Notes under the pieces: generated by a model
What the model was told of the DNA's origin: nothing
Seen by the model: the letters and a program-made list of their open reading frames with translations, nothing else
Databases searched by the model: none
Part shown: positions 9,277 through 16,333 of the stretch, piece by piece
Layout: the number at the start of each line of letters is the position of its first letter
How positions within the stretch are numbered: the first letter of the stretch is position 1
Program-made: the position numbers and the translations under genes
Assembly (NCBI GenBank): GCA_043748015.1
Contig: JAYTOA010000146.1
Location: forward strand, 1 to 20,798
Direction: 5' to 3'
Length of the DNA stretch: 20,798 nucleotides
DNA from: JAIBBG01 sp043748015
Lineage (GTDB): Bacteria; Bacteroidota; Bacteroidia; Flavobacteriales_D; Sanyastnellaceae

Positions 9277-10383
9277 TTAGCGCTTCTCAACAAAAGTGGT
9301 TTTGGCTGATTTCAATTTATCGAGATCCGCCAATGCTGCGTCTAAAATAACTTGTTCATCCTTCATATTGTTTTCGTTTTTCTCCTGCGCATTTTTCAAT
9401 CCGGATATTTCTGATCCGTTTTTTTCCTTCTTGCTTTTTCCGCTTTCAAGCATCGACAGTAGTTGTGTTTTCTTGCCTTCTTCCTTTAAAATATTTTGCT
9501 GTGTTTTGGTCACCACTGATTTTGACTTAAGAATATTTGCCTGCAATTTCTCTTGCTTCGATCTCATTTTATCAAGGTCTTTCAATACCCTTGATCCTTC
9601 TTTCGAGTTCAATGTTCCTGTTGAATTCAATCGATTGTAATCTCCTTCACGCGCTGAAATCAATTGCTGATGATCATACGCCTCTTTCAATGCCTGTTCA
9701 ACACCTTTGTCGTCCACAGCAAGTTGCGCATTCAACAACTTAATTTTCGCTTCACTATCCTTCACCTTTGAATTCGCGGAACGCATTTCATCCTCTGCTT
9801 TATCAATATTCTTATTGCGCTTGACCAGTGAGCTCGCATATTTGTCCTGCTTCTTCTTCAACTTGCTCATCTCTTTTAGGCTTTTGTCATAGTGCTTCTG
9901 TTGATCGGCAATTTTCTCATCATAATATTTTATATAAAAAGATTTCACCTGTCCACTTACCGACGCTTTCAATTTTGAAATCAACTCAGGATGATCTTTC
10001 TCAGAAAAGAAAACGCCACCCTTGTCAACTAGAATGTTGAGACGAACTGCGTCACCATCCTTCGACAATCCGTAATGAATATTGATACTATCAGGCGAAA
10101 CAGAGGACATGATCACATTCATTGCAGAATAATACCCCGATGTGCTTCTGGAATCCTGACCGATTTGCGCCTTCAACCAATTCTTCCAATCTTTCGAATA
10201 GTCCTTCATGTCTGCCGTCACGAGAATTCCGATAGATGGATGAACTGTTTCTCTAAAATTGATCTGTTGTTCTTCAAATACAATGAACGGTATATTCATC
10301 AACGCAGTCGCATAGCGATCGGGCTGAGCATATATGAGTTGTGAAACAAAAGTGAAAACGAATAAAAAAACAAATTTTCGCAT
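9277..10383 (-). CDS. Secreted coiled-coil protein of unknown function
   Basis: This 368-residue protein has a clear signal peptide (hydrophobic FVFLFVFTFVSQLIYAQ, cleavage near residue 19-20), so it should act in the periplasm or outside the cell. Residues about 20-155 look like a small folded domain (IPFIVFEEQQINF, DYSKDWKNWLKAQ). Residues about 155-365 are almost continuous Lys/Glu/Gln/Leu-rich sequence with heptad-like spacing, predicted to be a long coiled coil. No cysteine, membrane helix after the signal, or catalytic motif stands out. I do not recognise the family. The gene is a single transcription unit, with its own candidate promoter just downstream of a tRNA terminator and its own terminator at 9246-9267. 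Remote resemblance to SMC- or tropomyosin-like coils is compositional and says nothing about function. Confidence 0.85.
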   Translation of the reverse strand: MRKFVFLFVFTFVSQLIYAQPDRYATALMNIPFIVFEEQQINFRETVHPSIGILVTADMKDYSKDWKNWLKAQIGQDSRSTSGYYSAMNVIMSSVSPDSINIHYGLSKDGDAVRLNILVDKGGVFFSEKDHPELISKLKASVSGQVKSFYIKYYDEKIADQQKHYDKSLKEMSKLKKKQDKYASSLVKRNKNIDKAEDEMRSANSKVKDSEAKIKLLNAQLAVDDKGVEQALKEAYDHQQLISAREGDYNRLNSTGTLNSKEGSRVLKDLDKMRSKQEKLQANILKSKSVVTKTQQNILKEEGKKTQLLSMLESGKSKKEKNGSEISGLKNAQEKNENNMKDEQVILDAALADLDKLKSAKTTFVEKR

Positions 10384-10399
10384 TGGGTTGAATTTTCAT

Positions 10400-10431
10400 A
10401 AAAGATAAACACCGCCATTCAGTTTTCCAAA
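10400..10431 (-). promoter_or_regulatory. Candidate promoter of the coiled-coil protein gene
   Basis: On the minus strand, TTTG (10431-10428), a 20-nt spacer and TATCTTTT (10407-10400) match the Bacteroidota -33/-7 pattern. The -7 box has one mismatch. The predicted leader is about ten bases before the ATG at 10383. The -33 TTTG lies in the T-rich tail of the preceding tRNA terminator. Confidence 0.5.
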
Positions 10432-10461
10432 AATAAAGGCTGCCCAATACGTGACAGCCTT
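10430..10461 (-). terminator. Rho-independent terminator of tRNA-Met
   Basis: On the minus strand, AAGGCTG (10461-10455), a 12-nt loop and CAGCCTT (10442-10436) form a perfect 7-bp stem followed by TATTTTT. It starts five bases after the tRNA 3' end. Confidence 0.75.
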
Positions 10462-10465
10462 CTTG

Positions 10466-10539
10466 TGCACCCACTTGGAATCGAACCAAGGACCTACTGA
10501 TTATGAGTCAGTTGCTCTAACCAATTGAGCTATGGGTGC
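10466..10539 (-). tRNA. tRNA-Met (CAT anticodon)
   Basis: This 74-nt cloverleaf lies on the minus strand. The acceptor stem GCACCCA/TGGGTGC is perfect. The D arm is AGCTCAATTGGTTAGAGC, the anticodon arm CTGACTCATAATCAG (anticodon at 10505-10503), and the T arm CTTGGTTCGATTCCAAG. The discriminator base is A and CCA is not encoded. With CAT it could be elongator Met or lysidine-modified Ile2. The overall sequence resembles elongator Met more, and the paired first acceptor base argues against initiator. It has its own promoter and terminator. Confidence 0.95.
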
Positions 10540-10552
10540 GAAATACGGGGCG

Positions 10553-10560
10553 CAAAAGTA
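10553..10560 (-). promoter_or_regulatory. Promoter -7 element for tRNA-Met
   Basis: TACTTTTG on the minus strand is an exact match to the Bacteroidota -7 consensus TAnnTTTG, 13 bases upstream of the tRNA 5' end. No good TTTG was found at -33. The site lies just past the selD stop codon, so the tRNA can be transcribed independently. Confidence 0.55.
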
Positions 10561-10588
10561 TGAAGTTCACTATGCAATTCAGCACTGT

Positions 10589-11641
10589 TTACTTCACGTT
10601 GATGACCTTCTCTGTTTTTTCAGTAATTACTCCAACGCATTTATCAGCGATACCTTGCAATCCAAATGATTGAACGACGCCTAAATATTCTTCTTCGGCT
10701 TCACTTGAAATAGCAACAAGCAATCCTCCACTAGTTTGTGGATCACATAAGGTGAAAAGTTGCACTGCATTCAATGTTGAAATTTTCGATGAATAGAACG
10801 AAAAGTTTTTCGTCGACATGTCCGGATAAATGAATTGATCCAAGTATTCATTCAAAAAAGGTAATACCGGAACTGCGTCAAAACTCAATTCAGCAGAGCA
10901 ATTACTTCCTTCACACATTTCGATAAGATGTCCGGCCAATCCGAATCCTGTGATATCGGTGAGCGCATGAACTCCGGGAATCTTTCCTAAAGTCTCACCC
11001 ATTTTATTCAATGACGTCATGTAACTGATGCACGCTTCTACATGCTCGGGTTTTGCAACATCACGCTTCGCCGCAGTGGTGACAACCCCCATTCCCAAGG
11101 GCTTTGTGATATAAAGTTTATCACCAACCTTCGCTGTGTTATTTCTTTTTATCTGATCGCGCTTAACGATTCCGTTGACTGCCAAACCAAAAATCGGCTC
11201 GGCACTTTCGATGCTGTGACCACCGGCAAGAGTTATTCCCGCCATGCGACAAATGAATCGCGCGCCCTCGAGAACGCGTTGTGCAAGTTCCGGTGAAAGT
11301 TTATCTACCGGCCAACCGAGAATCGCCAACGCTGTAATGGGCGTGCCTCCCATGGCATAAACATCACTCAAAGAATTAGCCGCAGCGACTTTTCCAAACG
11401 TGTATGCATCATCGACAACTGGCATGAAAAAATCTGTTGTGCTGATGAGACAATCGCCATTTCCAAGATCAAGAACAGATGCATCATCATTGCTTTCGTT
11501 GCCAACAATCAATCGTGGATCTGCGGGAAATTCTTCCGTTGTTCGCAAAATATCTTTGAGCACTGCAGGTGAAATTTTGCAGCCGCATCCCGCGCCTTTG
11601 CTGTACGATGTAAGTTTCACTGCTTCTATTGTCTCACCCAT
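10589..11641 (-). CDS. selD: Selenide, water dikinase (selenophosphate synthetase)
   Basis: It makes selenophosphate from selenide and ATP, the selenium donor for tRNA 2-selenouridine and for selenocysteine. The protein is 350 residues long and closely resembles E. coli SelD across its length. The N-terminal glycine-rich loop SKGAGCGCK holds the catalytic Cys19 and Lys22, and the enzyme is the Cys form (TGC codon). Further signatures are ISTTDFFMP, ILGWPVDKLSPE, AGGHSIE, DITGFGLAGHL and LCDPQTSGGLL. I place the start at ATG 11641 rather than the in-frame ATG at 11674. The shorter form gives the usual family N-terminus, and a strong Shine-Dalgarno GGAGGAG (11653-11647) sits five bases before it. 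The start lies inside the end of selU (16-nt overlap), implying translational coupling. selA and selB are not in the window, so a role in tRNA selenation is the supported one. Confidence 0.97.
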   Translation of the reverse strand: MGETIEAVKLTSYSKGAGCGCKISPAVLKDILRTTEEFPADPRLIVGNESNDDASVLDLGNGDCLISTTDFFMPVVDDAYTFGKVAAANSLSDVYAMGGTPITALAILGWPVDKLSPELAQRVLEGARFICRMAGITLAGGHSIESAEPIFGLAVNGIVKRDQIKRNNTAKVGDKLYITKPLGMGVVTTAAKRDVAKPEHVEACISYMTSLNKMGETLGKIPGVHALTDITGFGLAGHLIEMCEGSNCSAELSFDAVPVLPFLNEYLDQFIYPDMSTKNFSFYSSKISTLNAVQLFTLCDPQTSGGLLVAISSEAEEEYLGVVQSFGLQGIADKCVGVITEKTEKVINVK

Positions 11642-12666
11642 AATATCTCCTCCATTGCTTTGAGTTTCTCGCAAATTTCCAATACAGATTCTCCGTTGAC
11701 AACCACTTTACCGAGCAATAATTTTTTGCGCACTTCTCGTGCATGACTGTATGATCTGTCGTAATAATCCATCAGTGGAATCAACCAACCTTTCATGTCG
11801 CCTGACAATAAACAATCAACAGATTCCTTCACTCTGTCGCCTCCCATGCGCTTGGTGATGGCTGTTGTTCTTTCTTCGAGTTGTTCTTTTGGAAAATGCC
11901 CGTACTCCAACAAAATTCTGTCGCAACGATCGTCTAACGTGCGCTCGATTTCTACCATTCCAGAAACTATCATTCGCTCATAAAATGCATCCGGTATGCG
12001 CACCTTTCCAATGAATCGACTTTCGTCCTCGACCCACATTTTTTTTCCCTGTTGTAGAAATAAATGCCATCCCATCAAATTTTCAAAATGTTCTTGTGTC
12101 GGTTGTGCCAATTGTCCCAAAGCGCCGAATGAAGAGCCTTTGTGATTGGCCAATCCTTCGAGATCAATGATGGATTCTCCCTCCGAATTCAACACTTCGA
12201 GTATTTCACTTTTACCCGATCCCGTTCTTCCCGCCACCAATACAAGATGATGCGGCGCTGAAAAAAGCTCTAAACATTTTTGACGATAGGTTTTGTAACC
12301 GCCAGTAAGCAATGTGACATTCAACCCGGACAAACTGAGTATCCACGCCATGACATTGCTGCGCAAACCGCCACGCCAGCAATAGACATAAATCTCTCTT
12401 CCATTTGCAAGAGCGATAGCATCTGTTGCGTATTGAGAAAAAAGTGGACCGACTAGTTCAAAGCCTTTGATCACCGCCGCTTGCTTGCCTTGCTCTTTGT
12501 AAGTGATGCCGACGATGTGACGCTGTTCATCATTCAACAATGGAAAACTGATTGCTCCCGGAATGTGCCCTTGCGTAAACTCCCCCGGACTTCGCGCATC
12601 CAGCACAACGACATCAGGACGATTGATTGCCGACAGTAAGTGTTCTATATCGCAGGTATTGCTCAA
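11626..12666 (-). CDS. selU: tRNA 2-selenouridine synthase
   Basis: It replaces sulfur by selenium in 2-thiouridine at the wobble position of Lys, Glu and Gln tRNAs, using selenophosphate from SelD. Synonyms are mnmH and ybbB. The protein has 346 residues. The N-terminal rhodanese domain (about 15-130) carries catalytic Cys96 in the YCWRGGLRS loop. The C-terminal P-loop domain has GRTGSGKS at 146-153 and the family block DLEGLANHKGSSFG, then WVEDESRFIG. The start codon is TTG: an in-frame stop lies only five codons upstream (12684-12682), no ATG precedes the rhodanese domain, and the N-terminus has the normal length. selD overlaps its 3' end, so the two form an operon. No canonical promoter was found in the 75 nt upstream. 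Confidence 0.95.
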   Translation of the reverse strand: MSNTCDIEHLLSAINRPDVVVLDARSPGEFTQGHIPGAISFPLLNDEQRHIVGITYKEQGKQAAVIKGFELVGPLFSQYATDAIALANGREIYVYCWRGGLRSNVMAWILSLSGLNVTLLTGGYKTYRQKCLELFSAPHHLVLVAGRTGSGKSEILEVLNSEGESIIDLEGLANHKGSSFGALGQLAQPTQEHFENLMGWHLFLQQGKKMWVEDESRFIGKVRIPDAFYERMIVSGMVEIERTLDDRCDRILLEYGHFPKEQLEERTTAITKRMGGDRVKESVDCLLSGDMKGWLIPLMDYYDRSYSHAREVRKKLLLGKVVVNGESVLEICEKLKAMEEILWVRQ

Positions 12667-12741
12667 TGATAAATTTTGTGTTCAATGATTTCCAAAACAA
12701 AAAAAGAATTCGCAGCGGAAATCATCACAACTGCAAAATTT

Positions 12742-13536
12742 TTACATGCCATCGCCATCGAGCAGATTGCCCAACCCACCAAGGATACCTCCTTCTTCCT
12801 TGCGACGACCCATTCCACTATAACTTGAAATTCTTGAGGCCAATCTTGAAATAGGTAAAGTCTGCAACCAAACTTTTCCGGGGCCCTTCAATACCGCAAA
12901 GAAAAAACCTTCTCCACCAAATAGTGAATTCTTAATTCCTTTAACGAATTGAATATCGAAATCAACTTCACGCGTATAGGCCACAATGCAACCGGTGTCA
13001 ATGCGCAAAGTTTCTCCCGGATGCAGATCACGCTCAATGATATGACCACCCGCATGACAAAAGGCCATGCCGTCGCCTTCGAGCTTCTGCATGATGAAAC
13101 CCTCTCCACCAAAAAGTCCTGTTCCAAGTTTGCGTTGAAATTCTATACCAACAGAAATTCCTTTGGCTGCGCACAGGAAAGCATCCTTCTGACAAATGAT
13201 TTTTCCGCCAAGCTTGTGAAGATCCAATGGAATAATTTTTCCCGGATATGGTGAAGCAAATGCCACACGCGCCTTGCCCTGCGTGGTGTGCGTGAACGCT
13301 GTCATGAACATGCTTTCGCCTGTGAGCAATCTTTTTCCTGCACCTTTCAGCTTATCGAAAAAGCCTCCCTGACTAGTGCTGCCATCGCCGAAGATGGTTT
13401 CCATTTGAATGCCTCCATCCATATACATGAATGCGCCAGGCTCAGCCACTACCGTTTCATTTGGATCAAGTTCTAGTTCGACACATTGCATTTCCTCACC
13501 GTAAATGCGGTAGTCTATTTCGTGATTGGATATCAT
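12742..13536 (-). CDS. AIM24 / TIGR00266 family protein
   Basis: This 264-residue protein of the widespread AIM24 family (PF01987) has a beta-rich trimeric fold. Its bacterial function is unknown, and the yeast namesake is mitochondrial. Family features seen: IDYRIYGEEMQCVELELDP at the N-terminus, then VAEPGAFMYMDGGIQMET, repeated glycine-rich LFGGEGF segments, and VKGIKNSLFGGEGFFFAVLKGPGKVWLQTLP near the end (quoted as its LFGGEGFFFAVLKGPG core). The tail is rich in glycine (GGILGGLGNLLDGDG). No signal peptide or membrane helix is seen, so it is probably cytoplasmic. I chose ATG 13536 because homologues begin just before IDYxIxGxEMQ. An in-frame ATG at 13587 would add 17 polar residues. It lies between the sugar kinase and selU on the same strand, but the gaps (about 150 and 75 nt) do not force a shared operon. 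Confidence 0.9.
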   Translation of the reverse strand: MISNHEIDYRIYGEEMQCVELELDPNETVVAEPGAFMYMDGGIQMETIFGDGSTSQGGFFDKLKGAGKRLLTGESMFMTAFTHTTQGKARVAFASPYPGKIIPLDLHKLGGKIICQKDAFLCAAKGISVGIEFQRKLGTGLFGGEGFIMQKLEGDGMAFCHAGGHIIERDLHPGETLRIDTGCIVAYTREVDFDIQFVKGIKNSLFGGEGFFFAVLKGPGKVWLQTLPISRLASRISSYSGMGRRKEEGGILGGLGNLLDGDGM

Positions 13537-13688
13537 TTTTTTGTGATTTGAGTTATTGGATGCGAAAATCATTTCACTTTTCTCCAATAGATTTCATGAT
13601 GTCGGTGATCAACATTGACAATCGCTAAACGCCTTGTCTTTGTCGGTCAACAAATCATCACTTTCGCTTCAAGAAAAGAACGTTTGAA

Positions 13689-14615
13689 TTATTCCTCCAC
13701 CAGAATTTCAAAATCAGTAAGCGCAACAAACTGCTCGATGCGGTCATTGATTTCGTCTTTTGTGATCTCCAGCAATCTATCCGGACCAAATTTTTCGCAC
13801 GCAAAAGATGCCATGGCCGAACCAATGATTACCGCGCGCTTCATGTTTTCAAATGAAATATTTTGCGACAATGCGAGATAGCCAATAAAGCCACCAGCAA
13901 ATGTATCGCCCGCACCCGTTGGGTCAACCACCTCTTCCAACGGCAATGCCGGTGCGAAGAAAATGTTGTGCTGATCAAAGAGCAAAGCGCCATGTTCACC
14001 TTTTTTAATGATGAGGTATTTAGGACCCATCGTCAATATTTTTCTCGCAGCCTTCACCAGAGAATGTTCGTTGGCGAGTTGACGCGCCTCTTCATCATTA
14101 ATCGTGAGCACATCCACTTTGGCGATCACCTTTAGCAGGTCATCCATTGCAATATTCATCCAGAAATTCATCGTGTCCATCACAATCAGTTTCGGACGCT
14201 CTGTCAATTGTTCAATCACGCGCATTTGAACTGAGGGAGCAAGATTTCCCAGCATCAGAAAATCGCAATCCTGATATTCCGCCGGAACAATCGGGTCAAA
14301 ATCAGCGAGTACGTTGAGGTCTGTCACCAATGTGTCGCGCGAGTTCATATCGTAGTGGTATTTTCCCGACCAATAGAACGATTTCTCACCCTTTTTGATC
14401 TGAAGACCTGCCTGATCTATGCCGCGGTCACTCATTTCCTTCAACATTTCTGCAGGAAAATCATCGCCAATAACAGAGACAAGACCAGAGGATTTTACGA
14501 AATGAGAAGCACACAAAGTGATGTAAGTAGCCGCGCCACCAACGACTTTGTCCATTTTGGCAAATGGTGTTTCGATAGAGTCAAAGGCTACCGTGCCAAC
14601 CGCAACAAGATTCAT
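13689..14615 (-). CDS. PfkB-family carbohydrate kinase
   Basis: This 308-residue ribokinase/PfkB-fold kinase phosphorylates a sugar or nucleoside with ATP. The exact substrate cannot be told. Seen: N-terminal VGTVAFDSIETP, a GGAATY motif near residue 26 (where the family has its GG substrate-binding pair), and the C-terminal signature DPTGAGDTFAGGF. Asp237 of GAGD is the expected catalytic base and residues 231-237 form the anion hole. The start is ATG 14615. A perfect -7 promoter element lies 19-26 bases upstream, and the family N-terminus begins here. A longer reading from 14771 would add 52 residues of unconvincing, basic sequence overlapping that promoter. The protein is soluble and cytoplasmic. 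The neighbouring AIM24 gene offers no substrate clue. Confidence 0.9.
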   Translation of the reverse strand: MNLVAVGTVAFDSIETPFAKMDKVVGGAATYITLCASHFVKSSGLVSVIGDDFPAEMLKEMSDRGIDQAGLQIKKGEKSFYWSGKYHYDMNSRDTLVTDLNVLADFDPIVPAEYQDCDFLMLGNLAPSVQMRVIEQLTERPKLIVMDTMNFWMNIAMDDLLKVIAKVDVLTINDEEARQLANEHSLVKAARKILTMGPKYLIIKKGEHGALLFDQHNIFFAPALPLEEVVDPTGAGDTFAGGFIGYLALSQNISFENMKRAVIIGSAMASFACEKFGPDRLLEITKDEINDRIEQFVALTDFEILVEE

Positions 14616-14633
14616 AATTAAAAATATTTTCGT

Positions 14634-14641
14634 CAAAGATA
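14634..14641 (-). promoter_or_regulatory. Promoter -7 element of the PfkB kinase gene
   Basis: TATCTTTG on the minus strand is an exact TAnnTTTG match 19 bases upstream of ATG 14615. No TTTG is found at the -33 distance. The element supports the shorter start of the kinase. Confidence 0.5.
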
Positions 14642-14781
14642 TTGTCGATTGACGCTGAGATTGTAATATTGCACCCCTTTTGAAAAAGGCTTTGTGATGT
14701 ATCGGTGTTCTACTTCTTTTTAAGGAAGTGCTGAGAGCGAGAAAGTTGAATTGATTTTTTGTAAAAAACATCAGATCAAAT

Positions 14782-14855
14782 TCCTCAGTAGCTCAGCTGG
14801 TTAGAGCACATGACTGTTAATCATGGGGTCCCTGGTTCGAGTCCAGGCTGGGGAG
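14782..14855 (+). tRNA. tRNA-Asn (GTT anticodon)
   Basis: This is a 74-nt cloverleaf. The acceptor stem TCCTCAG/CTGGGGA has one T-G wobble. The D arm is AGCTCAGCTGGTTAGAGC, the anticodon arm ATGACTGTTAATCAT, and the T arm CCTGGTTCGAGTCCAGG. The discriminator is G and CCA is not encoded. A terminator follows within three bases. Confidence 0.96.
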
Positions 14856-14857
14856 CG

Positions 14858-14890
14858 AAAGCCGTGTCAATTGATGCGGCTTTTTTCTTT
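14858..14890 (+). terminator. Rho-independent terminator of tRNA-Asn
   Basis: AAAGCCG (14858-14864), a 12-nt loop and CGGCTTT (14877-14883) form a perfect 7-bp stem. A long T-rich tail (TTTTTTCTTT) overlaps the last stem bases. The geometry matches that of the tRNA-Met terminator. Confidence 0.85.
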
Positions 14891-14894
14891 TTGA

Positions 14895-15260
14895 GAGAAG
14901 AATGAGATTCCGATGAGTAGGTTTTTCTGAGCAAGCACTGAGTGAATGCAGCTTCGCAAAACTCTTTCCTAAGACCTGCTACGCGCTGCTCCACTCCCCG
15001 GGATTTCATCTAGGGATAAGAGCTTCAACCCTGCGGGTTGGTATTGGAATCTGGGCGCTATTAAAACTTGAAAGTGCCATTTCAGAATGTGCTTGATGTG
15101 TAAAGGGGCTATTCCTTTGTGAGCCGCCGAACCCGCACGATTCAACCACTTGACTGCGGACGAAGTCCTTAGGTGAAACGAACACCGCTCACGTTTACTC
15201 AGGCACTATGCCAATCACGTAAAGTTCAAACACACGAACACCCCACGAACGATGCAATGA
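14895..15260. other. Gene-free segment between two convergent 3' ends
   Basis: About 365 nt separate the tRNA-Asn terminator from the stop of the M23 peptidase. No credible gene was found in any frame; the reading frames are broken by stops. It contains small palindromes: CAACC/GGTTG around CTGCG at 15026-15040, and GGAC-GAA-GTCC near 15158. It could be a dispersed repeat, a decayed gene or simply spacer. Confidence 0.5.
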
Positions 15261-16136
15261 TCAATTACTAAACGAAAAATAATTCATCGGATTCACGGGT
15301 ACGCCATTCTCCCAAAGTTCAAAATGCAGATGGGGGCCTTCGCTATGGTCGCCTGAATCGCCAATAAACGCAATGGATTCACCGGCTTTGACCATGTCGC
15401 CGATTTTCTTCAACAGAACTGAGTTGTGCTTGTAGACAGAAATGAGATTGTTGTTGTGCTGAATCTGTATGACGTTGCCACCATCTGCTGTAAACGACGC
15501 GCCGATCACTGTTCCGTCTTGAACTGCTTTCACAGGATCGTCCTTCGGAGCAATCAGGTCGATGCCATAATGACCTTCCTTTGGGTTGAACTGATTGGAA
15601 ACTGTGCCATTCACCGGTTTGAACAACAAGACACCACGCTTCGAAGCATTGCTATTTTCCTCCGCCTGAAGATTGAAACGGTCTTGATCTGAAAGTTTCT
15701 GACGAAGCGCATCATCCACTTCGGCAACTTGAAAATTCAAATTGGCGTCTTTGGAATCCTTCTTCGTGCTGTCGGCTGAATTCACCAACGTGCCACCTGA
15801 AAGTATTACACGCAGATCCGACATATATCTCTCTCCCTTGCGCGTCACTTCCAGAAGCGAATCGACCTTCACCCTTGCCTCACGCGCTTCTTCTCTAAGT
15901 CCTGTGTCCGCATAGTCGGGAATTACATAGTTCTTCAACGGTGTGTAAGCAACAAGCAAATAGATGAGCGCTCCGAAGACGACGAGTAAACCACCAAACA
16001 TTACAATAAGATTGAGTGGTGTGAGCGAGTAGGACAGTTTCTCCTCAAACGTATTCTCATTGATCACCGTCAGCCGGAATCGGCTTTTCAGTTTTTTCAA
16101 GAGCTTTTTTCTCTTCGGTTGTGGAGTTGCTACCAT
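15261..16136 (-). CDS. Membrane-anchored M23 family endopeptidase (peptidoglycan hydrolase)
   Basis: This 291-residue LytM/M23 zinc peptidase is expected to cut peptide cross-links in peptidoglycan. It has a basic N-terminal tail (PKRKKLLKKLKSR), one transmembrane helix at about 42-63 (LNLIVMFGGLLVVFGALIYLL), a periplasmic stalk with helical character (about 75-165), and the M23 domain (about 170-285). The zinc and catalytic residues are present: H189 and D193 in HYGIDL, H237 in VYKH, H269 and H271 in HLHFELW. It should therefore be active rather than a degenerate LytM activator. The gene is divergent from the porW-like/bactofilin cluster, 197 nt apart. In several bacteria M23 peptidases of this build work with bactofilins, and one is encoded in the opposite cluster. 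Confidence 0.95.
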   Translation of the reverse strand: MVATPQPKRKKLLKKLKSRFRLTVINENTFEEKLSYSLTPLNLIVMFGGLLVVFGALIYLLVAYTPLKNYVIPDYADTGLREEAREARVKVDSLLEVTRKGERYMSDLRVILSGGTLVNSADSTKKDSKDANLNFQVAEVDDALRQKLSDQDRFNLQAEENSNASKRGVLLFKPVNGTVSNQFNPKEGHYGIDLIAPKDDPVKAVQDGTVIGASFTADGGNVIQIQHNNNLISVYKHNSVLLKKIGDMVKAGESIAFIGDSGDHSEGPHLHFELWENGVPVNPMNYFSFSN

Positions 16137-16333
16137 TCTGCTGTGAGGACCGATTTTTAAACTGATCCCATAATCAGCAAAAATGAAATATTTTTGACCC
16201 TTTCTGGTTAGTGTGCCGTTATTAATTTGAATAATCGGACATTTTCAAGACATTACAACCTTGGAATGCCGCATTTTTCAAGGTTACCTGTCGCAGAAAA
16301 CACAAGCCTGTACTGCGATACAGAAAACAACAA

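Noticed and set aside
10589..11641. Selenocysteine-containing SelD
   Set aside because: The catalytic position is a TGC cysteine codon and there is no in-frame TGA.
11642..11674. Longer selD start at ATG 11674
   Set aside because: The start at 11641 has a strong Shine-Dalgarno and the normal family N-terminus.
14616..14771. N-terminal extension of the PfkB kinase to ATG 14771
   Set aside because: The extra 52 residues do not fit the family start and overlap a perfect -7 promoter element.
14821..15009. 62-codon minus-strand frame ending PGLEPGTP
   Set aside because: Its end is the antisense of tRNA-Asn and its terminator. This is a common false gene call next to tRNAs.
16189..16196. TATTTTTG as a promoter for the porW-like gene
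   Set aside because: It matches the -7 consensus but lacks a -33 box and would leave a leader of about 130 nt. Not strong enough to list.
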